A stretch of DNA of 20,312 nt, from IMG/VR virus record IMGVR_UViG_3300024520_006865, positions 1-20,312 of that record; one strand, 5' to 3'. Origin of the DNA: a virus. The notes under the pieces are model-generated. The model did no database searches, was not told where the DNA came from, and was given only the letters and a program-made list of their open reading frames with translations. A program made the translations under genes and the position numbers. Positions 13,584-19,331 of this stretch are shown here, in pieces. The stretch's first letter is position 1, and each line of letters begins with the position of its first letter.

Positions 13584-14041
13584 TATGCACCGCCCGGCGT
13601 GAGCCCGTAATAGTCCACCGCTTCCTCCACACCCTGGAAGAATTCAGCAATGAGCGCAGCCTTTTCCATATCCGGATTCAGGTCGATCTGCTCCAGGAGC
13701 CGATCCTTTGCCCGCTTAAAAACCACCAGCACCGCTTCACGTTCTTCGGGTTCGGCCTTGGAGAACAATTCCTGCACTGCTTCGCGTAGCAGATCATCAG
13801 TAACGGTATCCAGATCATCGGTGGTTGTGGCAAAGGAATAGATCTCCGCAATAATGGCCCGATGCTCCTCCGCAATGAATGGCCGCGCCACCACATAAGC
13901 CTCCACCACTTCAAAGCCCGCTTCTGCAGGAGTGGCATCGGAAGAGCCGGCAAGGGTTGAGCAGCCGGATCCGGTAATCATTAAAGCCATCGACAGGATG
14001 GCAACGGCAAAACAGGCCGCATCAATTGCTTTCTTCTTCAT
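13583..14041 (-). CDS. Putative lipoprotein, unknown function
   Basis: This protein has 152 residues. The N-terminus MKKKAIDAACFAVAILSMALMITGSGCSTLAGSS has a basic start, a hydrophobic core and a lipobox-like GSGC, so Cys27 is the likely lipidation site. The mature part is acidic and helical (TDDLLREAVQELFSKAEPEEREAVLVVFKRAKDRLLEQI, then MEKAALIAEFFQGVEEAVDYYG). It is coupled to its neighbours on both sides. Lipoproteins beside small membrane proteins in a late operon may be outer-membrane spanins or morons; it is longer than typical Rz1. Confidence 0.65.
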   Translation of the reverse strand: MKKKAIDAACFAVAILSMALMITGSGCSTLAGSSDATPAEAGFEVVEAYVVARPFIAEEHRAIIAEIYSFATTTDDLDTVTDDLLREAVQELFSKAEPEEREAVLVVFKRAKDRLLEQIDLNPDMEKAALIAEFFQGVEEAVDYYGLTPGGA

Positions 14042-14340
14042 GGTGTTCCTCCATTAGTTGAATAAATGGTTTTAATTACGCCCCAGATAAAGGACAGCAC
14101 CGTGGCCGTGATGGCCGCATGCGCCATAGTGATCTTCGGTGCAGGCTGAGCCCGCCTGCAATCCACACACGCTTTTTCCATGGCAGCAACCTTCTGCTGC
14201 TCAATCCGGTGCGATTTTGAAAGATTCACCACATGCTCATTTAAAGTCGGCAGATCCTCCCGCTTCCCGTTCTGCAGAATTTTCTCACCATGCAGCAGCG
14301 TGTCGTGCCGATCTTTCGTGTCTGGATCTAAATCGGCCAT
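14038..14340 (-). CDS. C-tail-anchored coiled-coil protein
   Basis: This protein has 100 residues. The N-terminal two thirds are charged and helical (HDTLLHGEKILQNGKREDL, LNEHVVNLSKSHRIEQQKVAAMEKA) with a CVDC motif at about 58-61. A single hydrophobic helix, AHAAITATVLSFIWGVIKTIY (about 74-94), comes near the C-terminus. The layout resembles XhlA-type or i-spanin-like accessory lysis proteins. The start follows the upstream stop as TAATG and the end overlaps the lipoprotein start as ATGA. Assignment to lysis is inferred from the layout alone. Confidence 0.55.
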   Translation of the reverse strand: MADLDPDTKDRHDTLLHGEKILQNGKREDLPTLNEHVVNLSKSHRIEQQKVAAMEKACVDCRRAQPAPKITMAHAAITATVLSFIWGVIKTIYSTNGGTP

Positions 14341-14621
14341 TATGCTACCTGCTCTTTAAGTTTCCGTTTCAGACGTTGAAGCTTCCGGGCTGCTGTACCA
14401 GCTCCCGCCGTGGTGAGATATTCAACCTTCCCTGCGTCGGTATGGATGATGCACAGATCGGCTTTCAGTCCGTGGTCGTATAACCAACTCTTCATCCGTG
14501 TTTTACATTTCCCGTCATTGTCTCGATCGATCTTGTCCGGATGCTGCAGCGGGTAGGAAGCATTTACACGATGCGCCCGCTTTAATATCCGCCGATAATC
14601 CTCTGCAAAGGTGTTGATCAT
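14340..14621 (-). CDS. Small Cys-containing protein, weakly transglutaminase-like
   Basis: This 93-residue protein has no signal peptide. Residues about 30-70 (KIDRDNDGKCKTRMKSWLYDHGLKADLCIIHTDAGKVEYLTT) recall the GDCxDYAxxKrxxLxxxG...AxLxIV core of bacterial transglutaminase-like cysteine peptidases. However, the GD before Cys and the catalytic His of the GHAVL strand are not present as such; HTD is the nearest. A basic tail (RKLQRLKRKLKEQ) follows. It is the only candidate for a cell-wall enzyme in this block, but the resemblance may be chance. It overlaps its neighbours by 1-4 bases. Confidence 0.45.
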   Translation of the reverse strand: MINTFAEDYRRILKRAHRVNASYPLQHPDKIDRDNDGKCKTRMKSWLYDHGLKADLCIIHTDAGKVEYLTTAGAGTAARKLQRLKRKLKEQVA

Positions 14622-14989
14622 TCTTCAATTACCTTCCATTTAACAAACGCCACTGGTTTGTAGGATTTAAACTCGCCCGAAACCACCGTGTTTGAAAGCG
14701 CGGCCATGCACTCGATCTGGATGGTGGTAAAATTCGTCTTCGGGCCATCCAGCATCCATTGGGGCGGCGTTTCGAGAATCATCTTACCAGTCTCAGGGTC
14801 CATAGTGGCCATAAGCCACGGAAGCACCTTCACAGCGTTCGTTGTAGATCCAGATGAATCCGTAGTCACCGAATACGCTTCATTGGTGTTCACAGGGAAC
14901 GGAGGGATGTCCGCGCCACGCGCAATCGTGGCCACCAAGGACCAGATCAATATGTAGAGAGAGAGTTTCATTTTACGGAGCCCAGACAC
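14618..14989 (-). CDS. Secreted protein of unknown function
   Basis: This protein has 123 residues from GTG 14989, or 117 from ATG 14971. The GTG is favoured because GGGGG lies just upstream and because it overlaps the stop of a tiny ORF (TAGTG). A signal peptide (MKLSLYILIWSLVATIARGA) is clear with either start. The mature part has DIPPFPVNTNEAYSVTTDSSGSTTNAVKVLPWLMATMDPETGKMILETPPQWM and may be a beta-rich surface or virion-accessory protein. I do not recognise the family. It follows another Sec-signal protein, an unusual run within a capsid/tail operon. Confidence 0.6.
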   Translation of the reverse strand: MSGLRKMKLSLYILIWSLVATIARGADIPPFPVNTNEAYSVTTDSSGSTTNAVKVLPWLMATMDPETGKMILETPPQWMLDGPKTNFTTIQIECMAALSNTVVSGEFKSYKPVAFVKWKVIEE

Positions 14990-15039
14990 TAATACCCCCG
15001 CAGGACGTGCAGGATTAAGATGGCGAGTAGGCGGGTCAT
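14989..15039 (-). CDS. 16-residue hydrophobic micro-ORF
   Basis: ATG 15037-15039 opens a 17-codon frame, MTRLLAILILHVLRGY, ending at TAG 14991-14989, which shares its G with the GTG of the next gene. Its ATG lies 3 bp after the beta-helix stop and inside a perfect 7-bp inverted repeat (15033-15039 / 15045-15051). It may be a coupling peptide that carries ribosomes to the next gene, or a tiny membrane peptide. Evidence is positional only. Confidence 0.4.
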   Translation of the reverse strand: MTRLLAILILHVLRGY

Positions 15040-15051
15040 GGTTTATGACCC
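15033..15051. promoter_or_regulatory. Hairpin over stop/start junction
   Basis: GGGTCAT (15033-15039) pairs with ATGACCC (15045-15051) across a 5-nt loop. It spans the beta-helix gene's TAA and the micro-ORF's ATG, so in mRNA it would hide that start until a ribosome finishing the upstream gene opens it. Confidence 0.5.
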
Positions 15052-16746
15052 ATCCGCAAAGTTTTCAGCGTCAGCGTACCAATAGGTATCAAAGAAAAAA
15101 TAGAAGGTTATTTTATCATTAACCCCTGCTGCCCACACTGAGTCCCCAGCATCCAAGTAGTTTCCATTTAGTGTAATAACATCCCCGTCATCCGGATTTA
15201 TGCTCAGCGTTCCGCCCGTGACAATGAAGGTGATTGACATGCCCTCCTGTAGAGGGGGTAGGTTTATTGTAATTCCCCCGGCTGTAAAGAAGGTATACCC
15301 ATAGCACTGCGCATCAGTAAGGGTGGCGTTTGCGTCAATGTATGCTGTCGGGACGGTTATTTTTTGGGATTCAAGAGCCGCGATACCTGCCTCAATGGAG
15401 GCTTCCCAGTTTCCTAGCGCCGCATAGGTTAGCGCATCGGTACACTGTGACACAGAATCCGCCGCGTTTGTTACGGAAGCAGGGATTATGGAGTTCGCAA
15501 AAACGAGTACCCCGCCGTTCGTTATACTCTGCATTGATTCGTGGTGAAGACGGCAGTTGTAAAACCCACCATCTGTAATATTAGCCCCGTTCAGCATTGT
15601 GGAAGTGTTATAAAGAAAGTTATTGTAGAAAGTGGTGTTTCTGGCCTCTATCGTTACTGGCGCACCCGAGGCGACCGACATCATATTGCTTGCATTTATT
15701 TGGCAACCCTCGAACAGTACATTTACCTCGGAACCACCCCCACCACCAAGGAAGTTGCGCAAAGGCCAATGACCATCAAAGGTGGAATTTCGCAGGACCG
15801 CTTTTTTGGTGGAGGAAGACCCTACGCTACCAGTCGCTCCCCCGCCAAAAGAGTTATCAGTAACGTCGTGAAAAAAGCAATTCTCCACCGATCCATTGAA
15901 TTTAGCTCCTGTTAAATCACTCGAAGCGGTGCAGACTCCGGAATTGATGCCGATACATCCTTTAAAGATGGCGGAACAGTCTCGATTAATGTCTACATAA
16001 GAGTGATGGAAGCCGCAATTATCGAAGATGATATGCTCACCGCTGTCCGATTCAATTTCGGCCCATACAAACGAAATCCCAACGACTGTCACGCGATTGG
16101 AAATATAAATCAGTGCAGGATTGGGGGACACATTAAAATCGCCTACAATATCCGTAGTCCCGGTTTCGCCGTAAAAAATTGCCCCTGCGGCATCGGTTGA
16201 CCAGCGCGAAACCGTGTTGCTGTCCTTTGATGCCGAAACAACCTGCGGCCCAGTGTTGCATATAAGATGCACATAACTGTTTGTGAGATGGAGCGGGTTG
16301 CTGGTCAGGTCGTATTGAGCTGTCGGAACTGTTATATATATTTGATTGGTGACGCTCGTTAGTCCATCGGCCTTTCGGATTGTGGCAATCAGATTAGTGG
16401 CATTTTCTTGCGGGGTATTGCCTAGCTGTACCCGCCATGGGTCATGCACCGCATATTCTGCATTGGCGCTCCCTCCGCCCCCATTCGCCGCCACATAATC
16501 CACAATCGTGTGCTGCGTGCCGTTTTCATCCAGCATGTTCGTGACGCCGTATTGCAGGGCGGCAACATCGGAAGCATCCGCCTTCGTGGCAATATCCGCC
16601 GTGTTGGTGTTGGTCTGCAAGATGACCGCGTTCATTTTTCCACGGACCCCGGACATACTCTCGCCATTATTGATCTGATTCAGCGGAGCACCCAACGCCG
16701 AGACTGCCAACAAACACCCAATCGCCAACACCATAAATCTTTTCAT
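15043..16746 (-). CDS. Exported beta-helix protein (tailspike/pectate-lyase-like fold)
   Basis: This protein has 567 residues from ATG 16746, chosen for GGAG 8 bases upstream; a GTG at 16761 adds five residues. The signal peptide MKRFMVLAIGCLLAVSALGA is followed by a coiled-coil-like stretch (MNAVILQTNTNTADIATKADASDVAAL). Residues about 150-440 form a right-handed beta-helix: repeated short strands with Asn/Cys/Phe stacks such as HIIFDNCGFHHSYVDINRDCSAIFKGC, VENCFFHDV, AVLRNSTFDG, VLFEGCQINAS, IEARNTTFYNN. The C-terminal ~110 residues (YIDANATLTDAQCYGYTFF...LSINPDDGDVITLNG) look like a trimeric phage fibre tip. The organisation is fibre-like, yet a Sec signal is abnormal for a virion protein, so it may instead be displayed on the lysogen. 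The enzymatic activity, if any, is unknown. Confidence 0.7.
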   Translation of the reverse strand: MKRFMVLAIGCLLAVSALGAPLNQINNGESMSGVRGKMNAVILQTNTNTADIATKADASDVAALQYGVTNMLDENGTQHTIVDYVAANGGGGSANAEYAVHDPWRVQLGNTPQENATNLIATIRKADGLTSVTNQIYITVPTAQYDLTSNPLHLTNSYVHLICNTGPQVVSASKDSNTVSRWSTDAAGAIFYGETGTTDIVGDFNVSPNPALIYISNRVTVVGISFVWAEIESDSGEHIIFDNCGFHHSYVDINRDCSAIFKGCIGINSGVCTASSDLTGAKFNGSVENCFFHDVTDNSFGGGATGSVGSSSTKKAVLRNSTFDGHWPLRNFLGGGGGSEVNVLFEGCQINASNMMSVASGAPVTIEARNTTFYNNFLYNTSTMLNGANITDGGFYNCRLHHESMQSITNGGVLVFANSIIPASVTNAADSVSQCTDALTYAALGNWEASIEAGIAALESQKITVPTAYIDANATLTDAQCYGYTFFTAGGITINLPPLQEGMSITFIVTGGTLSINPDDGDVITLNGNYLDAGDSVWAAGVNDKITFYFFFDTYWYADAENFADGS

Positions 16747-16760
16747 AAAATCACTCCGCA

Positions 16761-16788
16761 CTTAATACCTAAAACCTAATACCTAATC
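16761..16788. repeat. 7-bp tandem repeat (CCTAAWA-type x4) in gene gap
   Basis: Four heptads (CTTAATA, CCTAAAA, CCTAATA, CCTAATC) lie between the 57-aa gene and the beta-helix gene. The TAG stop of the 57-aa gene (16783-16785) lies within the last unit. Confidence 0.75.
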
Positions 16789-16956
16789 ACCCGTTTCATC
16801 AGAAACAACCGGCTGTTCATCCACCACACCGGCGCGGCCGATCGATACCAGGTGATCCGCCGTCTGCCGATCCACATCCTGCGGGACCGTCAGCACCGTC
16901 TTTGCCGTCACCTTTTTGCCCTTAATCAAACACCGTTTTTTAATCCGTATCTGCAT
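16783..16956 (-). CDS. Small conserved-looking head-region protein, 57 aa
   Basis: This gene encodes MQIRIKKRCLIKGKKVTAKT, then VLTVPQDVDRQTADHLVSIGRAGVV and an acidic tail (VDEQPVVSDETGD). GGAG lies 7 bases before the ATG. The layout, a short beta-hairpin part followed by DxxTADHLVSIGRA, resembles that of its upstream neighbour at 17011 (VSDAVGRELILMKKAEAV), so both may be small head-associated proteins of one loose family. It is the first gene after a terminator. Function is not known. Confidence 0.65.
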   Translation of the reverse strand: MQIRIKKRCLIKGKKVTAKTVLTVPQDVDRQTADHLVSIGRAGVVDEQPVVSDETGD

Positions 16957-16973
16957 TGCATTGCTCCAGATTC

Positions 16974-17006
16974 AAAAAAGGGGCAGACAAAACCGCCAGC
17001 CCCTTT
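16974..17006 (-). terminator. Rho-independent terminator after the capsid gene group
   Basis: On the minus strand, AAAGGGGC (17006-16999) pairs with GCCCCTTT (16984-16977) around a 14-nt loop and runs into six T (16979-16974). It begins 5 bp after the stop of the 66-aa gene. It would cap the portal-capsid transcript or reduce read-through into the accessory block. Confidence 0.8.
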
Positions 17007-17010
17007 CAGA

Positions 17011-17211
17011 TTATTTTCCACCACGGGCTGCGCTTTTGCTGGCCGTCTTCTTTTTCGCAGGGAGGGGGGCTGCTTTATTCTTCGCAGAAACAGCTTCGGC
17101 TTTCTTCATTAGAATCAGCTCACGGCCAACCGCATCAGAAACCTCAACCACTGACCCTGCTTCAACGTGCTCCCCGGCAATCCCAACATTCTTCAGTGTT
17201 TTAATCTTCAT
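17011..17211 (-). CDS. Small head protein, 66 aa, Lys/Ala-rich tail
   Basis: The N-terminal 45 residues (MKIKTLKNVGIAGEHVEAGS, VVEVSDAVGRELILMKKAEAV) follow the pattern seen in many small proteins encoded right after phage capsid genes: a strand, V-x-AGxVVEVSDA, then a helix and a short strand. The last 20 residues are a basic Lys/Ala/Ser tail (KNKAAPLPAKKKTASKSAARGGK) that could touch DNA or the capsid lattice. GAGG precedes the ATG with good spacing. A decoration or head-completion role is inferred from position. Confidence 0.65.
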   Translation of the reverse strand: MKIKTLKNVGIAGEHVEAGSVVEVSDAVGRELILMKKAEAVSAKNKAAPLPAKKKTASKSAARGGK

Positions 17212-17230
17212 AGAAACCTCGGAGGTGAAA

Positions 17231-17287
17231 TTTAGGTTTTAGGATTTAAGTGGCAGGGCCTAACACCTAACCACCTAAAACTTAAAA
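17231..17287. repeat. 7-bp tandem repeats, inverted pair, in gene gap
   Basis: TTTAGGT, TTTAGGA, TTTAAGT (17231-17251) face CCTAACA, CCTAACCA, CCTAAAA, CTTAAAA (17259-17287), forming two oppositely oriented heptad tracts that could fold on each other. They lie between the capsid hairpin and the Shine-Dalgarno region of the 66-aa gene. Confidence 0.7.
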
Positions 17288-17295
17288 CAGACCAA

Positions 17296-17311
17296 GGGGG
17301 CCGAAGCCCCC
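17296..17311 (-). terminator. UUCG-capped hairpin after the capsid gene
   Basis: On the minus strand, GGGGGC-UUCG-GCCCCC forms a very stable 6-bp stem with a UUCG tetraloop, 7 bp beyond the capsid stop. The following sequence is only moderately U-rich (TTGGTCTGTTTT), so it may act more as a 3'-end stabiliser or partial terminator that keeps capsid mRNA abundant. Confidence 0.7.
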
Positions 17312-17317
17312 GCAGGT

Positions 17318-19249
17318 TTACGCCGTCAGCGCATCCTTCATGGCCGCGAAGCTTTCCGCATGGCGGACGCCCACATCGGCATAGGTGTTGGCAACAATGC
17401 GCACCAGGTTATTGGTGGCCTGCGTGTACGGATCCACAACCATATCCAGTCCGCCCCACTGAGCAATGACCAGATCATTCCAGTTGCCGAAGATGATCGC
17501 AGAACAAACACCGGTGGAGGTTCCTTTATCCAGATCGCTCGGAACCTGGTTGGAAACGCCGCAGGCATATTCATTGAGCGGAGTGGCACCGCCGGCCCAG
17601 ACTTTTGCAGTCTGCCCGGATTCAACAGCCGTTTTCTTCAGCTTGCCACGGGTGGCCGTGTTCACGAGATAGGCCAGATTTCCAAGATCCGCATTATCGA
17701 CCGCAACCGCAGTTTCCAGATCGATGATATGATTCAAGGTCGGAGCCAGTCCATTTGTGCCGCCTGCAACAGAACCGATGCCGGTGGTGTTCAGGATGCC
17801 TTCAGGAACATTGGAAGAGCCGGCGCCGTTGATCGCGGCATAGTCGATGGCCAAAGCAATCGAGGTGGCCAGATCTTCGCGGACCATGGCTTCCACATCG
17901 GGCGTGGACTGCATAATGAGCTGCTTAGAAATGTCGGTGAACAATCCAACACGGTTCGGGCTGAATGCAACCTGACCAATGGTCTGAGTGCCTTCGGCGT
18001 TCGCATCGTTTTCACCTTCCCACGCAGCGGATCCACCGGCGGTCATTTTCGGAATCTGGAAGTTTCCAGTTAATCCAGTAAGAACACGGGCACCAAGCTG
18101 CTGAACCAGCATCTTATTGCGAAGCAGGGTGATAAATCCCTGAATTCCAGTAGCAACCACATCAGTGCCTTCAGTCGAAACTGTCAGATCACGACTCATC
18201 AGCACAGAGTGCGGAATTCCAAGACCTTCAACCTGCGTTCCATTAGCCTTACTTTCAACCATGGCCTGCTGGTGCATTTCCGCTTCCAGTCCAGTGAGAA
18301 CCCCTTTGGACTGCTCACGGATCGCTTTAACAAAACTATATCCAGACAGATCTTTCCGCTCCTGCTTCGACAGAGACGCAGCGGAAGGCATCTGTACTGT
18401 GCCATTGGTGTAGCAATCGAGGATTTCACCACGGAAAGACTGCAGCGAGATTCCATCGCGGATCGCGGTTTTGGCGCGTTCGTTGATGTCGGCAATTTTG
18501 CCGGAATGAGCATCGGCTTCCGCACGGATGTCGGCCTGGCGTTTCAGGTCGGCATCATAATCATTTTTGGCTTCCGCTTTTGCTTTGCGGGACTGGGCTT
18601 CCATGATGCTTTCCAGGGAGGCGTCTTCATTCAGGCCAAGAGACTTGGCGAGGGCTTTCTGATCTTTCATAGGATCTTCCTTTATTTGAATTTTGGGTTT
18701 TTGCTCAGGAACATCGGACCGGCCAACACCAACTGATTGATCGGCGGGCGTGGATACGATGGAATTTTCCAAAGGTGCCCACTTGGTCACCCTGTAGCTT
18801 TCGAGCCCGTCCTTTTCAGAAACGAGCTGCATTTCATGGACGCGATATCCGACCGACACATTCGTGCGGATGCCGTCTTCCACATCCTGCTTAATTTCCT
18901 GAGCCAGTGCGCTTCTCCCGAAGCGAACAACAGCCGTGCCACGGCCATTCTCAAGTCTTGCAGATTCAATGACGCCGATCTGCTGGTCGTGATTATGTTG
19001 AAGCAACAGCGGCGCGTTGCCAGAGCTGATCCATTCCATATCGACCTCATCGGCTTTATGCCCGAGGATCTCCATGCCGAACCAGCGTTCGTAGGGTTCC
19101 TCAGAAGAAAAAGAGAGTTCAAAGGTTTTGGCCGCATCCGCCTTTTCGCCCACCGGCGCAACCGCGCGAATGGAACCATTAAAGACCGGCTTCTTTTCAT
19201 TAAGCTGATCAATCAGGCTACGGACTTCTTCAATGCTTTTTGTTTTCAT
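17318..19249 (-). CDS. Prohead protease fused to HK97-fold major capsid protein
   Basis: This protein has 643 residues. Residues about 20-175 are an HK97-type prohead protease: APLLLQHNHDQQIG (catalytic His87), NVSVGYRV (Ser132) and WAPLENSIVSTPA (Glu161). After a linker (176-193) comes the capsid protein. Residues about 205-265 form a Lys/Glu/Ala-rich coiled-coil delta (scaffold) domain. From about 330 the HK97 fold follows (GIPHSVLMSRDLTVSTEGTD, FQIPKMTAGGSAAWEGEN, FSPNRVGLFTDISKQLIMQST, and PYTQATNNLVRIVANTYADVGVRH near the end). The protease should cut away the delta domain and itself during maturation. The first ATG has only a G-run two bases before it, within a small hairpin (19253-19268). 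Met194 (ATG 18670) has a better AAGGA site and could yield capsid protein of 450 residues alone. Confidence 0.92.
   Translation of the reverse strand: MKTKSIEEVRSLIDQLNEKKPVFNGSIRAVAPVGEKADAAKTFELSFSSEEPYERWFGMEILGHKADEVDMEWISSGNAPLLLQHNHDQQIGVIESARLENGRGTAVVRFGRSALAQEIKQDVEDGIRTNVSVGYRVHEMQLVSEKDGLESYRVTKWAPLENSIVSTPADQSVGVGRSDVPEQKPKIQIKEDPMKDQKALAKSLGLNEDASLESIMEAQSRKAKAEAKNDYDADLKRQADIRAEADAHSGKIADINERAKTAIRDGISLQSFRGEILDCYTNGTVQMPSAASLSKQERKDLSGYSFVKAIREQSKGVLTGLEAEMHQQAMVESKANGTQVEGLGIPHSVLMSRDLTVSTEGTDVVATGIQGFITLLRNKMLVQQLGARVLTGLTGNFQIPKMTAGGSAAWEGENDANAEGTQTIGQVAFSPNRVGLFTDISKQLIMQSTPDVEAMVREDLATSIALAIDYAAINGAGSSNVPEGILNTTGIGSVAGGTNGLAPTLNHIIDLETAVAVDNADLGNLAYLVNTATRGKLKKTAVESGQTAKVWAGGATPLNEYACGVSNQVPSDLDKGTSTGVCSAIIFGNWNDLVIAQWGGLDMVVDPYTQATNNLVRIVANTYADVGVRHAESFAAMKDALTA
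18670..18684 (-). promoter_or_regulatory. Internal ribosome-binding site for capsid protein alone
   Basis: AAAGGAAGATCCTATG on the minus strand puts AAGGA 8 bases before an in-frame ATG (18670) exactly at the protease/capsid linker (codon 194, DP-MKDQKAL). This suggests a nested second start. Confidence 0.5.
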
Positions 19250-19252
19250 ACC

Positions 19253-19268
19253 CCCGTTTTCGCACGGG
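19253..19268 (-). promoter_or_regulatory. Leader hairpin before the protease-capsid start
   Basis: CCCGT and ACGGG pair around a GCGAAA loop on the minus strand. The 5' arm is the end of the 38-bp repeat and the 3' arm merges with the G-run next to the ATG, so the first start may be partly hidden. Confidence 0.4.
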
Positions 19269-19296
19269 TAAAAAAAAGGCAGGGTCAGGAGCGGAG
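19259..19296 (-). repeat. 38-bp repeat, copy B (capsid leader)
   Basis: This copy is identical over 38 bp to 10816-10853, including the eight-T run on the coding strand (19277-19270). It ends 9 bp before the start codon of the protease-capsid gene. Confidence 0.95.
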
Positions 19297-19310
19297 GGTT
19301 TGGAGTTGAA

Positions 19311-19331
19311 AGCTATAAGCTATAAGCCTTA
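19311..19331. repeat. 7-bp tandem repeat (AGCTATA x2 plus AGCCTTA)
   Basis: Three heptads lie in the portal-capsid gap. The portal stop (TAA, 19331-19329) is inside the last unit. Confidence 0.65.

Noticed and set aside
16003-16200. Small plus-strand ORFs across the beta-helix gene and other late genes
   Set aside because: They lack ribosome-binding sites and motifs and are antisense to well-supported minus-strand genes.
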